Assembly (NCBI RefSeq): GCF_009695605.1
Contig: NZ_VUNQ01000001.1
Location: forward strand, 124,001 to 188,000
From: Tissierella pigra
GTDB taxonomy: Bacteria > Bacillota > Clostridia > Tissierellales > Tissierellaceae
Length of the DNA stretch: 64,000 bases
Direction of reading: 5' to 3'
Shown: piece after piece, positions 28,796 through 38,361 of the stretch
Numbering within the stretch: position 1 is the stretch's first letter
Layout: each line of letters opens with the position of its first letter
Program-made: the position numbers and the translations under genes
The notes under the pieces: model-generated
The model's input: only the letters and a program-made list of their open reading frames with translations
The model's database searches: none
What the model was told of the DNA's origin: nothing

Positions 28796-29878
28796 CTAAT
28801 TTTCATCTTTTAAACTATAAACATATGCCAATACTTCAGCAACTGCTTCGTATAGGTCTTCAGTAATTATATCACCAATATCTATTGAATCATAAATAGC
28901 TCTTGCCAAAGGCTTATTTTCCACTATGGGTATCATATTTTCTTTAGCTATTTTCTTTATATTTTCAGCTATTAAATCAACACCCTTTCCCAATATGTAA
29001 GGAGCAAGAAATTTATCCTTATCATATTTTATTGCAATTGCATAGTGTGTAGGGTTTGTGATTATTACATCTGCTTTAGGTATATCTTGCATCATTCGAC
29101 TCATAGCCATTCTTCTTTGTCTCTCTTTGATTTTTCCCTTAATAAATGGATCCCCTTCAGTCTGTTTGTACTCTTCCTTTATTTCTTGTTTACTCATCAT
29201 AAGATTCTTTTCATGTTGACGCCATTGAAAAATATAATCCATAATTGCTAAAACAAAAAGAACACTTAAAATCCTGATAATAAAACCATAGAGTAGATTA
29301 GAGAAGTTTATAAAGGACTCAATAGGTTCCATACTTGATAACTCTACTATTCTCGCTATTTGATCTTTTCCATAATTTATAGTAACGTATCCTACTAACC
29401 ATAGCTTTAAAACAGATTTAACTAGTTCCATTAAAGCACGTTTAGAAAATATCTTTTTGAAGCCTTCTATGGGGTTTAATCTGTTTAATTTTATTTTTAA
29501 TGTTTTATTAGTAAATAAAAACCCCACTTGAAAATAATTAATAATCAAAGAAGATAAAAAAGCAACCGCTAAAATAGGAGCCGATACTATTATAAAAACA
29601 GTTAATATTTTTAAAAAGTTAATCATTAAATTATTATAATTTAGGAATACATCTGTATTATTTATTTCACTAAAAATATCAATCATAAACTTTTTTAACT
29701 GTTCACTCATAAAACCGCCAAATACCTTCAGCCCTATAAAACAACTAAAAAGAATTACAACAGTATTTATTTCTTTACTTTGAAGAATTTGTCCCTCTTC
29801 CCTGGCATCTCTTCTCTTTTTCGGTGTAGGCTTTTCAGTCTTTTCAGAAAATAATTGTAAATCTAATTTTAATATCAT
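28796..29878 (-). CDS. flhB: Flagellar export switch protein FlhB
   Basis: 360 residues. Four transmembrane helices in the first 210 residues, then the cytosolic domain with the self-cleavage motif NPTH (ITNPTHYAIAIKYD). Cleavage switches export from rod/hook to filament substrates on a signal from FliK. A GTG at 29896 overlaps the fliR stop, but the ATG at 29878 gives the typical N-terminus MILKLDLQLFSEKTEK and has AAGG upstream; I prefer it. An isolated FlhB C-domain relative (54379-54675) also occurs in this window. Confidence 0.95.
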   Translation of the reverse strand: MILKLDLQLFSEKTEKPTPKKRRDAREEGQILQSKEINTVVILFSCFIGLKVFGGFMSEQLKKFMIDIFSEINNTDVFLNYNNLMINFLKILTVFIIVSAPILAVAFLSSLIINYFQVGFLFTNKTLKIKLNRLNPIEGFKKIFSKRALMELVKSVLKLWLVGYVTINYGKDQIARIVELSSMEPIESFINFSNLLYGFIIRILSVLFVLAIMDYIFQWRQHEKNLMMSKQEIKEEYKQTEGDPFIKGKIKERQRRMAMSRMMQDIPKADVIITNPTHYAIAIKYDKDKFLAPYILGKGVDLIAENIKKIAKENMIPIVENKPLARAIYDSIDIGDIITEDLYEAVAEVLAYVYSLKDEN

Positions 29879-29892
29879 AATATCAACCTTAA

Positions 29893-30660
29893 TCACATTT
29901 TTATAAACTTATAAATATCATTGACAATTAAATCTAAAATACTATCTATTGTAGTAAAAAAAATGGGCATACTAATTATAATAATTAATAGTCCTATTAT
30001 TACTTTTAGAGGCATACCTACAACAAATACATTCATCTGGGGAATAGTCTTGGATATAATTCCTAAAACTATATCCGTAATAAATATTATAGCTACCACT
30101 GGTGCACTTAATTTAAATCCTATTTCAAAGGATTTAGCCAGAGAATTTATAAGTATATTTACTATATCTCCCGTATACTTAAAACTTCCTATTGGTAAAA
30201 AATCATAACTATTAACTAAGGCTGATATGATCAAATGATGTCCATTTATTCTCATTAGTAATAGAAATGAAAGTATGTAATAAAAGTTTCCCATTAGAGG
30301 AACTTGAGTTCTGTTTAGGGGATCTATTACATTTGCCATACCGAATCCAATTTTCATATCCATAATTTGACCCATTATATAGAAAATCGAAAAAAAGCTA
30401 TAGGAGATGAATCCAATTATTATCCCTATCATCAACTCCTTTAATATAACAAATAAAATTATTTCATTATTAAAATCAGGAGTTATTGGTAAATAGGACG
30501 TTATCAATAAAGATATAAAAAAAGTTAATCCCACTTTCATTGTATTTGGTATATTTTGAGCACTAAAAAAAGGTGAAAAAATGAAAATTCCTGATGTTCT
30601 AACCATAACAAGTAAAAATAGTTGATACTTACTAAGAAGTAAATCTAAAATCATATCCAT
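29893..30660 (-). CDS. fliR: Flagellar export gate protein FliR
   Basis: 255 residues with about six hydrophobic helices and conserved blocks RTSGIFIFSPFF and GFGMANVIDP. FliR forms the export channel with FliP and FliQ. The frame opens with GTG at 30669, but AGGTG is spaced for the ATG at 30660. The gene is separate from flhB, not fused as in some clostridia. Confidence 0.94.
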   Translation of the reverse strand: MDMILDLLLSKYQLFLLVMVRTSGIFIFSPFFSAQNIPNTMKVGLTFFISLLITSYLPITPDFNNEIILFVILKELMIGIIIGFISYSFFSIFYIMGQIMDMKIGFGMANVIDPLNRTQVPLMGNFYYILSFLLLMRINGHHLIISALVNSYDFLPIGSFKYTGDIVNILINSLAKSFEIGFKLSAPVVAIIFITDIVLGIISKTIPQMNVFVVGMPLKVIIGLLIIIISMPIFFTTIDSILDLIVNDIYKFIKM

Positions 30661-30671
30661 ATTAATCACCT

Positions 30672-30941
30672 TTAATATATGTATAAATTAATATTAGTAA
30701 GTAATTCAGATGCAAGCTGAGTCATTAGTTTTATTATCCAAGGTCCAAATAAAAGTAAAGATAAAAATACAGCAACAATTTTAGGTACAAAAGCAAGAGT
30801 AGCTTCTTGTATCTGGGTAACAGCTTGAATAATACTAACTATTAGACCTACAACCAAACTAATTATTAACATAGGGGCTGAGGCAAAAAGTACTGTTCGT
30901 ACTGCATCTTGAGCTAATTTTAACATATCTACATTATTCAT
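30672..30941 (-). CDS. fliQ: Flagellar export gate protein FliQ
   Basis: 89 residues with two transmembrane helices and the block LIISLVVGLIVSIIQAVTQI typical of FliQ. It forms part of the FliPQR channel. ATG with GGGGTG upstream, 10 bases after fliP. Confidence 0.96.
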   Translation of the reverse strand: MNNVDMLKLAQDAVRTVLFASAPMLIISLVVGLIVSIIQAVTQIQEATLAFVPKIVAVFLSLLLFGPWIIKLMTQLASELLTNINLYIY

Positions 30942-30951
30942 TCTATCACCC

Positions 30952-31710
30952 CTATTTAAATCCTAATACTAAAGATTTAACAATTAAGTTCCATCCATCA
31001 ACTAATACAAATAATAATATTTTAAAGGGTAAAGATATTATTACTGGTGGTAACATCATCATTCCCATAGCCATTAATGTACTGGCAACTACCATATCAA
31101 TAACTAAAAAAGGAATATATATTATAAATCCTATTTGAAACGCCGTTTTTAATTCTGAAATTATAAAAGCAGGAATTAATACATGAGTTGGTATTTCATC
31201 TAAAGAATTTACTTTACTAATATTTTTCATATTTAGAAATAATCCTAAATCCTTATCTCTAGTTTCCTTAAACATAAAACTTCTAATGGGCTCCATACCT
31301 CTTTCAATGGCAACATCCTGAGTAATTTCCTCTCTAATATAAGGTTGAATAGCCTCACTATTAACTTCAGTAGCTATAGGCGCCATTATAAAAAAAGTCA
31401 AAAACATAGCTAGTCCAATAATTACTTGATTGGGAGGAGTTTGTTGAAGCCCCAGTGCATTTCTAATAAAAGACAATACAATGAGAATTCTAGTAAATCC
31501 AGTCATCATTATTAATAACGATGGTGCTAAAGTAAGAATCGTTAAAATAAAAAGTAATTGAAGGGAAAATACATAATTCTGTGGGTTATTATTATCTTGT
31601 AAAGTAACATCTTTCCCAAATAAGGATATAGTAGGCTCAGCCCAACTAAAGTTTGAAAATATAACCACTAAAATAAGTGATATTATGATTATTTTAATAC
31701 CTTTTTTCAT
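30952..31710 (-). CDS. fliP: Flagellar export gate protein FliP
   Basis: 252 residues. Cleavable signal peptide (about 1-24, ending SWA), then four transmembrane helices. Conserved blocks are FIRNALGLQQTPPNQVIIG and PFLVIDMVVASTLMAMGMMM. Five FliP copies form the core of the export channel. The ATG lies inside the end of fliO (17-base overlap). Confidence 0.96.
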   Translation of the reverse strand: MKKGIKIIIISLILVVIFSNFSWAEPTISLFGKDVTLQDNNNPQNYVFSLQLLFILTILTLAPSLLIMMTGFTRILIVLSFIRNALGLQQTPPNQVIIGLAMFLTFFIMAPIATEVNSEAIQPYIREEITQDVAIERGMEPIRSFMFKETRDKDLGLFLNMKNISKVNSLDEIPTHVLIPAFIISELKTAFQIGFIIYIPFLVIDMVVASTLMAMGMMMLPPVIISLPFKILLFVLVDGWNLIVKSLVLGFK

Positions 31711-32125
31711 TATCCTTGCCTTCCTTATCCTTATTAATATTAAATTTCCTAAATAAAGTTGTTATATTTGTACTTAGTTTTGATTCAGTATTACTTTGTT
31801 TTAAATATTTATCTAAATAATTATTAAACTCTTCTTCTAACACAGGAAATTCATCTTCCTCTATTATGTCTATAACAGTTGTGGCATTATTAGTTATAGA
31901 CATAATATATACTTTGTTATTTATTTTAGTTATGATAATTTTAGAACCACCAGGAATATTCATTACATCTATTAAAGATATATATCTACTTTTAGCAAAT
32001 CCTTTAAGATTTTTTGCAACAAGTTTAGTTCCATATAGGCTAAAAAATATAACTAAAACAAAAATTATAATATAAAAAACTAACTGTAGAATTGTTTTCG
32101 TTAAACTAATATCTTCATATCCCAT
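31694..32125 (-). CDS. fliO: Flagellar biosynthesis protein FliO/FliZ
   Basis: 143 residues: one transmembrane helix (about 12-34) and a cytosolic part with ISLIDVMNIPGGSKIIITKI, the FliO domain. FliO is a chaperone-like factor for assembly of the FliP ring. Position between cheY and fliP matches B. subtilis (there called FliZ/FliO). The C-terminus is rich in Lys, Asp and Glu. Ribosome binding site is weak. Confidence 0.88.
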   Translation of the reverse strand: MGYEDISLTKTILQLVFYIIIFVLVIFFSLYGTKLVAKNLKGFAKSRYISLIDVMNIPGGSKIIITKINNKVYIMSITNNATTVIDIIEEDEFPVLEEEFNNYLDKYLKQSNTESKLSTNITTLFRKFNINKDKEGKDNEKRY

Positions 32126-32128
32126 TGC

Positions 32129-32491
32129 TTAACTTAAAACTTTTTTTACGGCTTCAACAACTCTATCAGGCTGAAATGGTTTTACAATAAAATCCTTTGC
32201 TCCAGCTTGTATTGCTTCTATTACCATAGCTTGTTGACCCATAGCAGAACACATAATTATTCTTGCATTGCTATTTATCTTTTTAATTTCTTTTACTGCG
32301 TTGATTCCATCCATTTCAGGCATAGTAATATCCATAATAACTAAATCTGGATCTAATTCCTTATACTTTTCTACTGCTTTTAATCCATTATCTGCTTCTC
32401 CTAATATATTAAAACCATTCTTAGTAAGAATATCTTTTATCATCATTCTCATAAAAGATGCATCATCTACAATTAATATACCATTTGACAT
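32129..32491 (-). CDS. cheY: Chemotaxis response regulator CheY
   Basis: 120 residues, a stand-alone receiver domain. Acidic pair Asp9-Asp10, phospho-acceptor Asp at about 54 (VIMDITMPEMDG), and Lys in FIVKPFQPDRV. CheY-P binds FliM/FliY at the motor switch. ATG with GGAGG upstream, located directly after the switch genes fliM and fliY as in B. subtilis. Confidence 0.96.
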   Translation of the reverse strand: MSNGILIVDDASFMRMMIKDILTKNGFNILGEADNGLKAVEKYKELDPDLVIMDITMPEMDGINAVKEIKKINSNARIIMCSAMGQQAMVIEAIQAGAKDFIVKPFQPDRVVEAVKKVLS

Positions 32492-32514
32492 TTCAAAGAC
32501 CTCCTATTTCACCA

Positions 32515-33705
32515 TTAAAATATTCTTTTATTCGAGCTTTCAATTTCTGTTACTCTTATACCAAAGTTATCATCAATAACCACAACTTCTCCCTTTGCAA
32601 TATACTTTCCATTTGCGTATATATTCAAAGCTTCACCAACTAATTTGTCTAACTCTATAACAGTTCCTTGACCAAATTCCAGTATTTCACTAATTCTTTT
32701 ATTTGCTCTACCTAATTCTACAGTTATTTCTATTGGAATATCTCCTACTAAATCGATGGAGCTGTTATGAGTTGCACTTGAAGAAATATCAAAGCTTTGA
32801 AATTCTGGTTTTTTTACTACAACTCTCTCTTCATTTACCTTACTTACATTATTATAATTCATATTATCAGTTCTATCAATATTATTTTGCTGGTTTTGTT
32901 GATTATTAAGTATATTATGACTATTTTGTTCTATAACTTCTTTTGAAGCTTCCACTATTTTCTCTATGGACTCCTTTTGTTCTATAGGATAGATTTCTTC
33001 AATTTTGGTTTCTTGTTCAATACTAGAAGAACCTAATAAATTATTAACCATATCTTTTCCAAATTCTAATGGAACCAATTGCATAATATTGCTATCTATT
33101 AAATCTCCTATAACAATTTTAAAAGATATTTTAATTATTGGATTAGACGTATTCAGTAATTCAAGTTTATTTTTTCCTTCACTAAAAGTAATTTCTATAG
33201 ATTTTGGAGGTTCTATATCTATTTTTTTCATAAACATTTCAGATAATGAAGTTGAAGCGGAACCCATCATTTGATTCATAGCTTCACTAACAGCGCTTAG
33301 ATCCAAGTCTGTTAATTCTCTTTCTTTATCAAACTCTTCTTTCCCCATCATAAGATCGGTAATAATCTTAGCATCATCTGTATTTAAAATTAAAATATTG
33401 GAACCTTCTAAGCCTGCCTTATAGCTGACATCTATGGCCACGAAAGGTAATTTGTAGTCATCTGCTAATTCATCTGCGGTTGTTATAGTTACTCTAGGGG
33501 TGGTAATATTCACCTTTTTATTTAACAATGTAGATAAAGTTGTAGCTGCAGTGCCCATACTTATATTGCCTATTTCTCCTAAGGCATCCATTTCCATTTC
33601 TGATAAAAATTCTTCATGATCTTCAAATTCAACTGTAGATTCGCCACTTGAATCACCCTTTAAAAGAGCATCTATTTCTTCTTGAGATAACATATCACTG
33701 GTCAT
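32515..33705 (-). CDS. fliY: Flagellar switch protein FliY (FliN type with CheC phosphatase domain)
   Basis: 396 residues. N-terminal CheY-binding peptide LSQEEIDALLKG, a CheC-like domain with EIGNISMGTAATTL and SEAMNQMMGSASTSL (Glu and Asn of both sites kept), an Asn/Gln-rich linker (about 240-310), and a C-terminal FliN/SpoA domain (about 315-390). It forms part of the switch C-ring and should dephosphorylate CheY-P at the motor. It overlaps the fliM end by 11 bases. Confidence 0.96.
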   Translation of the reverse strand: MTSDMLSQEEIDALLKGDSSGESTVEFEDHEEFLSEMEMDALGEIGNISMGTAATTLSTLLNKKVNITTPRVTITTADELADDYKLPFVAIDVSYKAGLEGSNILILNTDDAKIITDLMMGKEEFDKERELTDLDLSAVSEAMNQMMGSASTSLSEMFMKKIDIEPPKSIEITFSEGKNKLELLNTSNPIIKISFKIVIGDLIDSNIMQLVPLEFGKDMVNNLLGSSSIEQETKIEEIYPIEQKESIEKIVEASKEVIEQNSHNILNNQQNQQNNIDRTDNMNYNNVSKVNEERVVVKKPEFQSFDISSSATHNSSIDLVGDIPIEITVELGRANKRISEILEFGQGTVIELDKLVGEALNIYANGKYIAKGEVVVIDDNFGIRVTEIESSNKRIF

Positions 33706-34693
33706 TTACCATTTCACCATCCTTTACAACTTCAGTTATTTTCACAGCCATTTTTTTATTTATTACACCTATTTCGCCTTTAAACTTTATATTACTTCCT
33801 ATCCTTATGGATGCTACATTGTTTTCAGTATCTGGTAATTTAATAACATCTCCTTGAGATAAATTTAATATATCCTTTACTGATATAGTTGTATTTCCCA
33901 ATTCTGCTACCACCGGAATAACAGTATGGAGTATTCTTGTTTTTATAACGTCTACTTCTTCAGTTGAATGTTGTTTAGTAGAGGTTGTAAACCAGAATCT
34001 AGTATTTAGTTTATCTAATATTGGTTCTAATAATATATAAGGAATACATATATTCATCATTCCTTCTATGGAACCAATCTCTATACTCATAGTTATTAAG
34101 GCAATTGTTTCATTATGCGGAACAATTTGTGCAAATTGCGGATTTGTTTCAATTTTTTCCAGTATTGGATTTAGCTCTATTACATTACTCCATGCTTCCT
34201 TAATATCATTCACTATTTTTTGCATCATTTTTTTTAAAAGAGATAATTCAATCTCAGTAAAGGATCTAACCTCTTGATTTTCAGATCCATCTCCACCTAA
34301 TAGTCTATCAATTATTGTATAGATTATATTAGGTGAAATATCTATAAGTATTTGTCCTTTTAAAGGTTGAAAGTCTATTATATTTAAAAATGCTGGATTG
34401 GATAATGAATTACTATACTCACTATAAGCAAACTGATCTACAGTTAAAATATCTGTTTTTGTGGAAGCTCTCAAATATCCTGTTAAAAAAGTTTGTAGAT
34501 ATCTTCCGAAATTTTCGTGGATAACCTCTAAAGTTCTTAATTGTTCTTTAGATATTTTTTGGGGATTTTTAAAATCATATTTTTTTAGTTTTTTAGTATT
34601 ATCAACTTCTTGAATTTCTTTAACGTCAACTTCCCCAGTACTAAGAGCATTAAGTAGGGCATCAATTTCAGATTGTGACAGTATTTCAGACAA
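33695..34693 (-). CDS. fliM: Flagellar motor switch protein FliM
   Basis: 332 residues. N-terminal CheY-P binding motif LSQSEIDALLNAL, middle CheC-like domain, and C-terminal SpoA domain (about 250-325). FliM sits in the C-ring and sets rotation direction. The start is TTG at 34693-34691 with GGGGG seven bases upstream; no ATG fits. It overlaps fliY. Confidence 0.95.
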   Translation of the reverse strand: MSEILSQSEIDALLNALSTGEVDVKEIQEVDNTKKLKKYDFKNPQKISKEQLRTLEVIHENFGRYLQTFLTGYLRASTKTDILTVDQFAYSEYSNSLSNPAFLNIIDFQPLKGQILIDISPNIIYTIIDRLLGGDGSENQEVRSFTEIELSLLKKMMQKIVNDIKEAWSNVIELNPILEKIETNPQFAQIVPHNETIALITMSIEIGSIEGMMNICIPYILLEPILDKLNTRFWFTTSTKQHSTEEVDVIKTRILHTVIPVVAELGNTTISVKDILNLSQGDVIKLPDTENNVASIRIGSNIKFKGEIGVINKKMAVKITEVVKDGEMVNDQ

Positions 34694-34706
34694 TTGAATT
34701 CCCCCT

Positions 34707-35123
34707 TTATTGCATTATAAAATCATCAAAATATATGTTAGTTATACTTTCATCATTAAACAATTCTATAATGCTTTCCTTTAATTGATTTTGCAAACTA
34801 GTTTGCCCTTCTTTTCCTTTTAAATCTTCTTCTGTTAAATTCCTTATGATTTTATTAGCTTCATCTCTAATAAGAAATTGTTTCGCTGTTAAAGTCTCAA
34901 GGGTTTTTTCATTAGTGATTTCTATTGTGAACTTTATTTTTAATATTTTCTTGCTTTCTTTAATATTACAATACATATCCTCTAAAGTTAGAGAATAAGT
35001 TTTCATATCCTTTGGAGACTTCTCAATAGTCTTATTTGAAAAGAAAAATATACCTACGCCAATACCAGCAATTAATGATAAAAGTAAAATAATAATAATC
35101 ATTAAAGTATTGTTTTTCGACAT
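34707..35123 (-). CDS. fliL: Flagellar basal body-associated protein FliL
   Basis: 138 residues with one N-terminal transmembrane helix (about 6-29) and an extracytoplasmic stomatin-like domain. FliL surrounds and stabilises stator units. ATG with GAGGTGA upstream, between motB and fliM. The neighbours support the name as much as the sequence does. Confidence 0.9.
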   Translation of the reverse strand: MSKNNTLMIIIILLLSLIAGIGVGIFFFSNKTIEKSPKDMKTYSLTLEDMYCNIKESKKILKIKFTIEITNEKTLETLTAKQFLIRDEANKIIRNLTEEDLKGKEGQTSLQNQLKESIIELFNDESITNIYFDDFIMQ

Positions 35124-35142
35124 AATATCACCTCATTCTATT

Positions 35143-35862
35143 TTACTGCGGTTCTTGTTCTGTAGAAATATCATTTAGTATAACAATATCTACTCTTCTA
35201 TTTCTAGCCTTATTCTCTGGAGTATCATTGGGAGCAACTCCTCTATAAAAACTATATCCAGAAGAAGATATTCTATTTCCCTCTATGTTTTCAACCTCCA
35301 CTAAATATCTTAGGACATTAGTTGCTCTAGCAGAGGATAGTTCCCAGTTAGTAGGGTATTTTGATACTTTTACAATTTGGTCAGAGTCTGTATGACCTTC
35401 CACTTTAATTTGCCTGTTTGAAAATTCTTCTTGTTTTAAAAGTTCTGCTACTGTTTTTAAAATTTCCATAGATTCACCTTTGATTTCTGCACTTCCTGAA
35501 TCAAATAATACATTATCCATAAATCTAATAACAATCCCTCTTTCTTCAGGTTTAATAGTAATCGCTTCTCCCAGATTTAAGGTATCAGCATATTCTTCTA
35601 AGTTTTTTAGAAGTTTGACAAGTTCCTCATCAAGACCATCTTCAAGCGAATCTATTGGAAAATCCAAAGTGGTTCCACCACTTAATACTCCAGCTCCCCC
35701 TTGAAAACCAGCCATTAGGCTTCGAAACTTTTCAGCGTCCACATTTGAAAAGGAAAATAGAAGAACAAAGAAACACAATAACAATGTAACTAAATCACTA
35801 TAAGTAGTCAGCCATTCAGGTGCCCCCCCTTTTGCCTCTTCTTGTTTTCTCTCTCTAGCCAC
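35143..35862 (-). CDS. motB: Flagellar stator protein MotB
   Basis: 239 residues. Single transmembrane helix with the proton-binding Asp at about 23 (TYSDLVTLLLCFFVLLFSFS), then an OmpA-like peptidoglycan-binding domain with VEGHTDSDQI and NWELSSARATNVLRYL. GTG start; GGAGG lies in the end of motA and the genes share one base (TAGTG). The Asp and lack of Na+-type features suggest proton coupling, but this is inference. Confidence 0.95.
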   Translation of the reverse strand: MARERKQEEAKGGAPEWLTTYSDLVTLLLCFFVLLFSFSNVDAEKFRSLMAGFQGGAGVLSGGTTLDFPIDSLEDGLDEELVKLLKNLEEYADTLNLGEAITIKPEERGIVIRFMDNVLFDSGSAEIKGESMEILKTVAELLKQEEFSNRQIKVEGHTDSDQIVKVSKYPTNWELSSARATNVLRYLVEVENIEGNRISSSGYSFYRGVAPNDTPENKARNRRVDIVILNDISTEQEPQ

Positions 35863-36647
35863 TATGCTACCTCCTTCTCTCCTTGATTTTTAACTTTAGT
35901 TCTCATTTCAGGTGGAATAAAGGTTTTTAGTTTTTCTTCAATTATTCTAGGGTTTTCACCTGCTTGAATTGAAAGCAGACCTTCTATCATCAATTCTTTA
36001 ATTAGAACTTCTGATTTACTTTTTAATTTTAATTTTAGTGCTAATGGTATAAATATAACGTTGGCTAAAAATGAACCGTAAAACGTAGTTATTAAAGCTA
36101 CAGACATATTTGGACCTATAGCCTTAGGGTCATCCATTTTTTGAAGCATATTTACTAGTCCTATTAAAGTACCAAGCATACCAAAGGCCGGTGCCGCCGA
36201 TCCCATGGATTCTAATATTCCTTGACCTTGCGAGTGTCTCTCTTCTAAGAATACAAGCTCTGTTTCAAGAATATTTCTTACAAGCTCTGGATCAGTTCCA
36301 TCTACTATTAACATAATTCCCTTTTTTAAAAATTCATCATCTAACTTCGAAGCATATTCTTCCAATGATAGTAATCCTTCTTTTCTTGCAACATTAGCTA
36401 AATTTATAATATCTGCAATTATTTCATTAGCTGAATCTATTTTATATAAGACAGTCTTTTGAAATACCTTTCCCATTTTAGCTATGTCTGATAATGAATA
36501 ACTTATAAATACAGAAGCCACAGTACCTCCTAATGTAATTACAATAGAAGGGAAATCATAGTAGTCAATTAAACTTCCTGATGACATAATTCCCCATATT
36601 GTAAAACCAATTCCCAGAACCAACCCTATTATTGTTGCTATATCCAA
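35862..36647 (-). CDS. motA: Flagellar stator protein MotA
   Basis: 261 residues with four transmembrane helices, a cytosolic loop and the conserved block MGSAAPAFGMLGTLIGLVNML broken here as AAPAFGMLGTLIGL. It forms the ion channel with MotB and pushes on FliG. The start is TTG at 36647-36645 with GAGGTG upstream. motA and motB sit inside the fla operon between flbD and fliL, unlike B. subtilis where motAB is separate. Confidence 0.95.
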   Translation of the reverse strand: MDIATIIGLVLGIGFTIWGIMSSGSLIDYYDFPSIVITLGGTVASVFISYSLSDIAKMGKVFQKTVLYKIDSANEIIADIINLANVARKEGLLSLEEYASKLDDEFLKKGIMLIVDGTDPELVRNILETELVFLEERHSQGQGILESMGSAAPAFGMLGTLIGLVNMLQKMDDPKAIGPNMSVALITTFYGSFLANVIFIPLALKLKLKSKSEVLIKELMIEGLLSIQAGENPRIIEEKLKTFIPPEMRTKVKNQGEKEVA

Positions 36648-36667
36648 TCTTTACACCTCGTTTCAAT

Positions 36668-36862
36668 TTATCTTCTTTCAAAATTATGTATCTCTGCTTT
36701 GTATCTAATTACCTTTTTTATTATTTCATCTACAGAATCTACTACTACAATTTTCTGTCCATTAGTAAGAGTAATAACAGTATCAGGTGTCTCTTCAACA
36801 AATAATATAAGTTCACTATTTACTACAAACTCCTTATCATTTAATCTCTTTACTTTTATCAT
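36668..36862 (-). CDS. swrD: FlbD/SwrD family flagellar protein
   Basis: 64 residues. IKVKRLNDKEFVVNSELI and PDTVITLTNGQKIVV match the small FlbD family. In B. subtilis SwrD raises stator torque. Position just before motA and motB fits a role in motor power. ATG with AGGTGG upstream. Confidence 0.9.
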   Translation of the reverse strand: MIKVKRLNDKEFVVNSELILFVEETPDTVITLTNGQKIVVVDSVDEIIKKVIRYKAEIHNFERR

Positions 36863-36886
36863 ATTTATCCCACCTTTTAAAGGATT

Positions 36887-36911
36887 AGGGTAGATAATAA
36901 AATCTACCCTA
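36887..36911 (-). other. 9-bp stem-loop between flgE and flbD
   Basis: Perfect inverted repeat, arms 36887-36895 and 36903-36911 with a 7-base loop, 11 bases after the flgE stop codon. No T run follows on the minus strand, so it is not a typical terminator. It may stabilise the hook mRNA relative to downstream genes. Confidence 0.6.
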
Positions 36912-36921
36912 TAGTATTATA

Positions 36922-38286
36922 TTATCTCTTCATATTAACAAGCTCTTGTAACATTTCATCTGAAGTTGTAATAATTCTTGAATTCGCTTGAAATCCTCTT
37001 TGAGTAGTTATCATTTCAGTAAACTCAAGAGAAATATCTACATTAGACATTTCAAGATTGCCTGGACTTATGGCTCCAAGTCCAATTGTACTAGCTTTAC
37101 CTAATTGTGGCTCACCTGAGTTTCTAGTATCTATAAAGTTGTTGCCACCTAGTTTTTGTAATCCCATAGGGTTATCAAACTTAGCCAACATCAATTGTCC
37201 CAAAGCTTTCCTCTCACCATTAGTAAAGACTCCTACAACTGTACCTGTAGCATCTATAGTAAATCCTTCTATTGTACCTGAAGTATTTCCAATTTTCCCC
37301 TCTGGTTTAAAGCCCATATCATTTGCATATTGATGTATATCTTTAAAAGTTAAATCATCCTCTTTATCCAAGATACTAATACTGTCCGAAAATTCACCAG
37401 AAGACTTTGGTATGGGAGTAGTAAAAGCTGTTCCATCTTTACTGTGTGTAAACTTAATACCGTTATTAATTTTAAGATTTATTCCAGCATCTGGAATAGA
37501 ATCATCTACTTTTAATTTACCTTTACCATCAAAAATTAAATTTCCAGATCCAGGAGCACTAGTATCTGTTATATCGGTCTCTGTATAGTTACCTGTAGCT
37601 AAATCGGTTATTCTCTTAACACTGTATTTCCATGCACTGTCAGGGGCAGTAGTTGTTTCCTTTTCAAGTTCAAATGTTATCTTATATGAATTTCCAAGGC
37701 TATCATAAATCACTGTATCTACAGATTCTTTATGGCCAACATCTTCTCTACTGTCTAAATTTCCCTTAAACATTATCTTTTGAGTAGCCGTAGGCGCTTT
37801 AGTTTCAGACATATTTATTCTAATATTAGTTACATCTGAAGTTATATTCCCTTCACCATCTACTCCATATCCTAACACCTTATCTCCTTCTGCTGTAACT
37901 AAATTTCCATCTCTATCTAAAGTAAAGTTTCCAGCTCTAGTATAATATCTATTGTTAAAATTAGGGTCTGAAGATATTACAAAAAAACCATCACCATCTA
38001 TCATAAGGTCTGTTGGGTTGTCTGTTCTTTGTCCAGGTCCTTTAGTGTGTATGGTGTTGATTGAACCTGTAGCTACACCCATACCTATTTGCTGAGGGTT
38101 TGTACCTCCTTTTCCCCCTTGTGGTGCAGAAGCCCCTCTTACGACTTGGCTAAATACCTCTTGGAAAGTAACTTGTCCTCTTTTAAATCCAACAGTATTT
38201 ACGTTGGCTATATTATTACCTATGGTATCCATTTTACTTTGGTGTACCCTCAAGCCTGATACAGCTGAGTACATTGATCTCATCAT
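36922..38286 (-). CDS. flgE: Flagellar hook protein FlgE
   Basis: 454 residues. N-terminal rod/hook domain RSMYSAVSGL with DTIGNNIANVNTVGFKRG, central variable domain, and C-terminal NVDISLEFTEMITTQRGF and NSRIITTSDEMLQELVNM heptads. FlgE polymerises into the hook and is exported by the type III gate. The frame extends 15 codons upstream but GGAGG is nine bases before the ATG at 38286. A 75-base gap upstream holds a start-less open frame. Confidence 0.95.
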   Translation of the reverse strand: MMRSMYSAVSGLRVHQSKMDTIGNNIANVNTVGFKRGQVTFQEVFSQVVRGASAPQGGKGGTNPQQIGMGVATGSINTIHTKGPGQRTDNPTDLMIDGDGFFVISSDPNFNNRYYTRAGNFTLDRDGNLVTAEGDKVLGYGVDGEGNITSDVTNIRINMSETKAPTATQKIMFKGNLDSREDVGHKESVDTVIYDSLGNSYKITFELEKETTTAPDSAWKYSVKRITDLATGNYTETDITDTSAPGSGNLIFDGKGKLKVDDSIPDAGINLKINNGIKFTHSKDGTAFTTPIPKSSGEFSDSISILDKEDDLTFKDIHQYANDMGFKPEGKIGNTSGTIEGFTIDATGTVVGVFTNGERKALGQLMLAKFDNPMGLQKLGGNNFIDTRNSGEPQLGKASTIGLGAISPGNLEMSNVDISLEFTEMITTQRGFQANSRIITTSDEMLQELVNMKR

Positions 38287-38361
38287 ATTTTCATTCCTCC
38301 ATTTTTTGAGCAGCCATAGACCCTCTATCAATCAGGCCTATATAACTTCCGACTGGTCCAG

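Noticed and set aside
28137-28866. Several plus- and minus-strand open frames inside flhA
   Set aside because: They overlap the conserved FHIPEP region entirely and lack start signals or family features.
38287-38331. Fifteen-codon N-terminal extension of flgE
   Set aside because: The GGAGG site fits the ATG at 38286, and the extension does not match the FlgE N-terminus.
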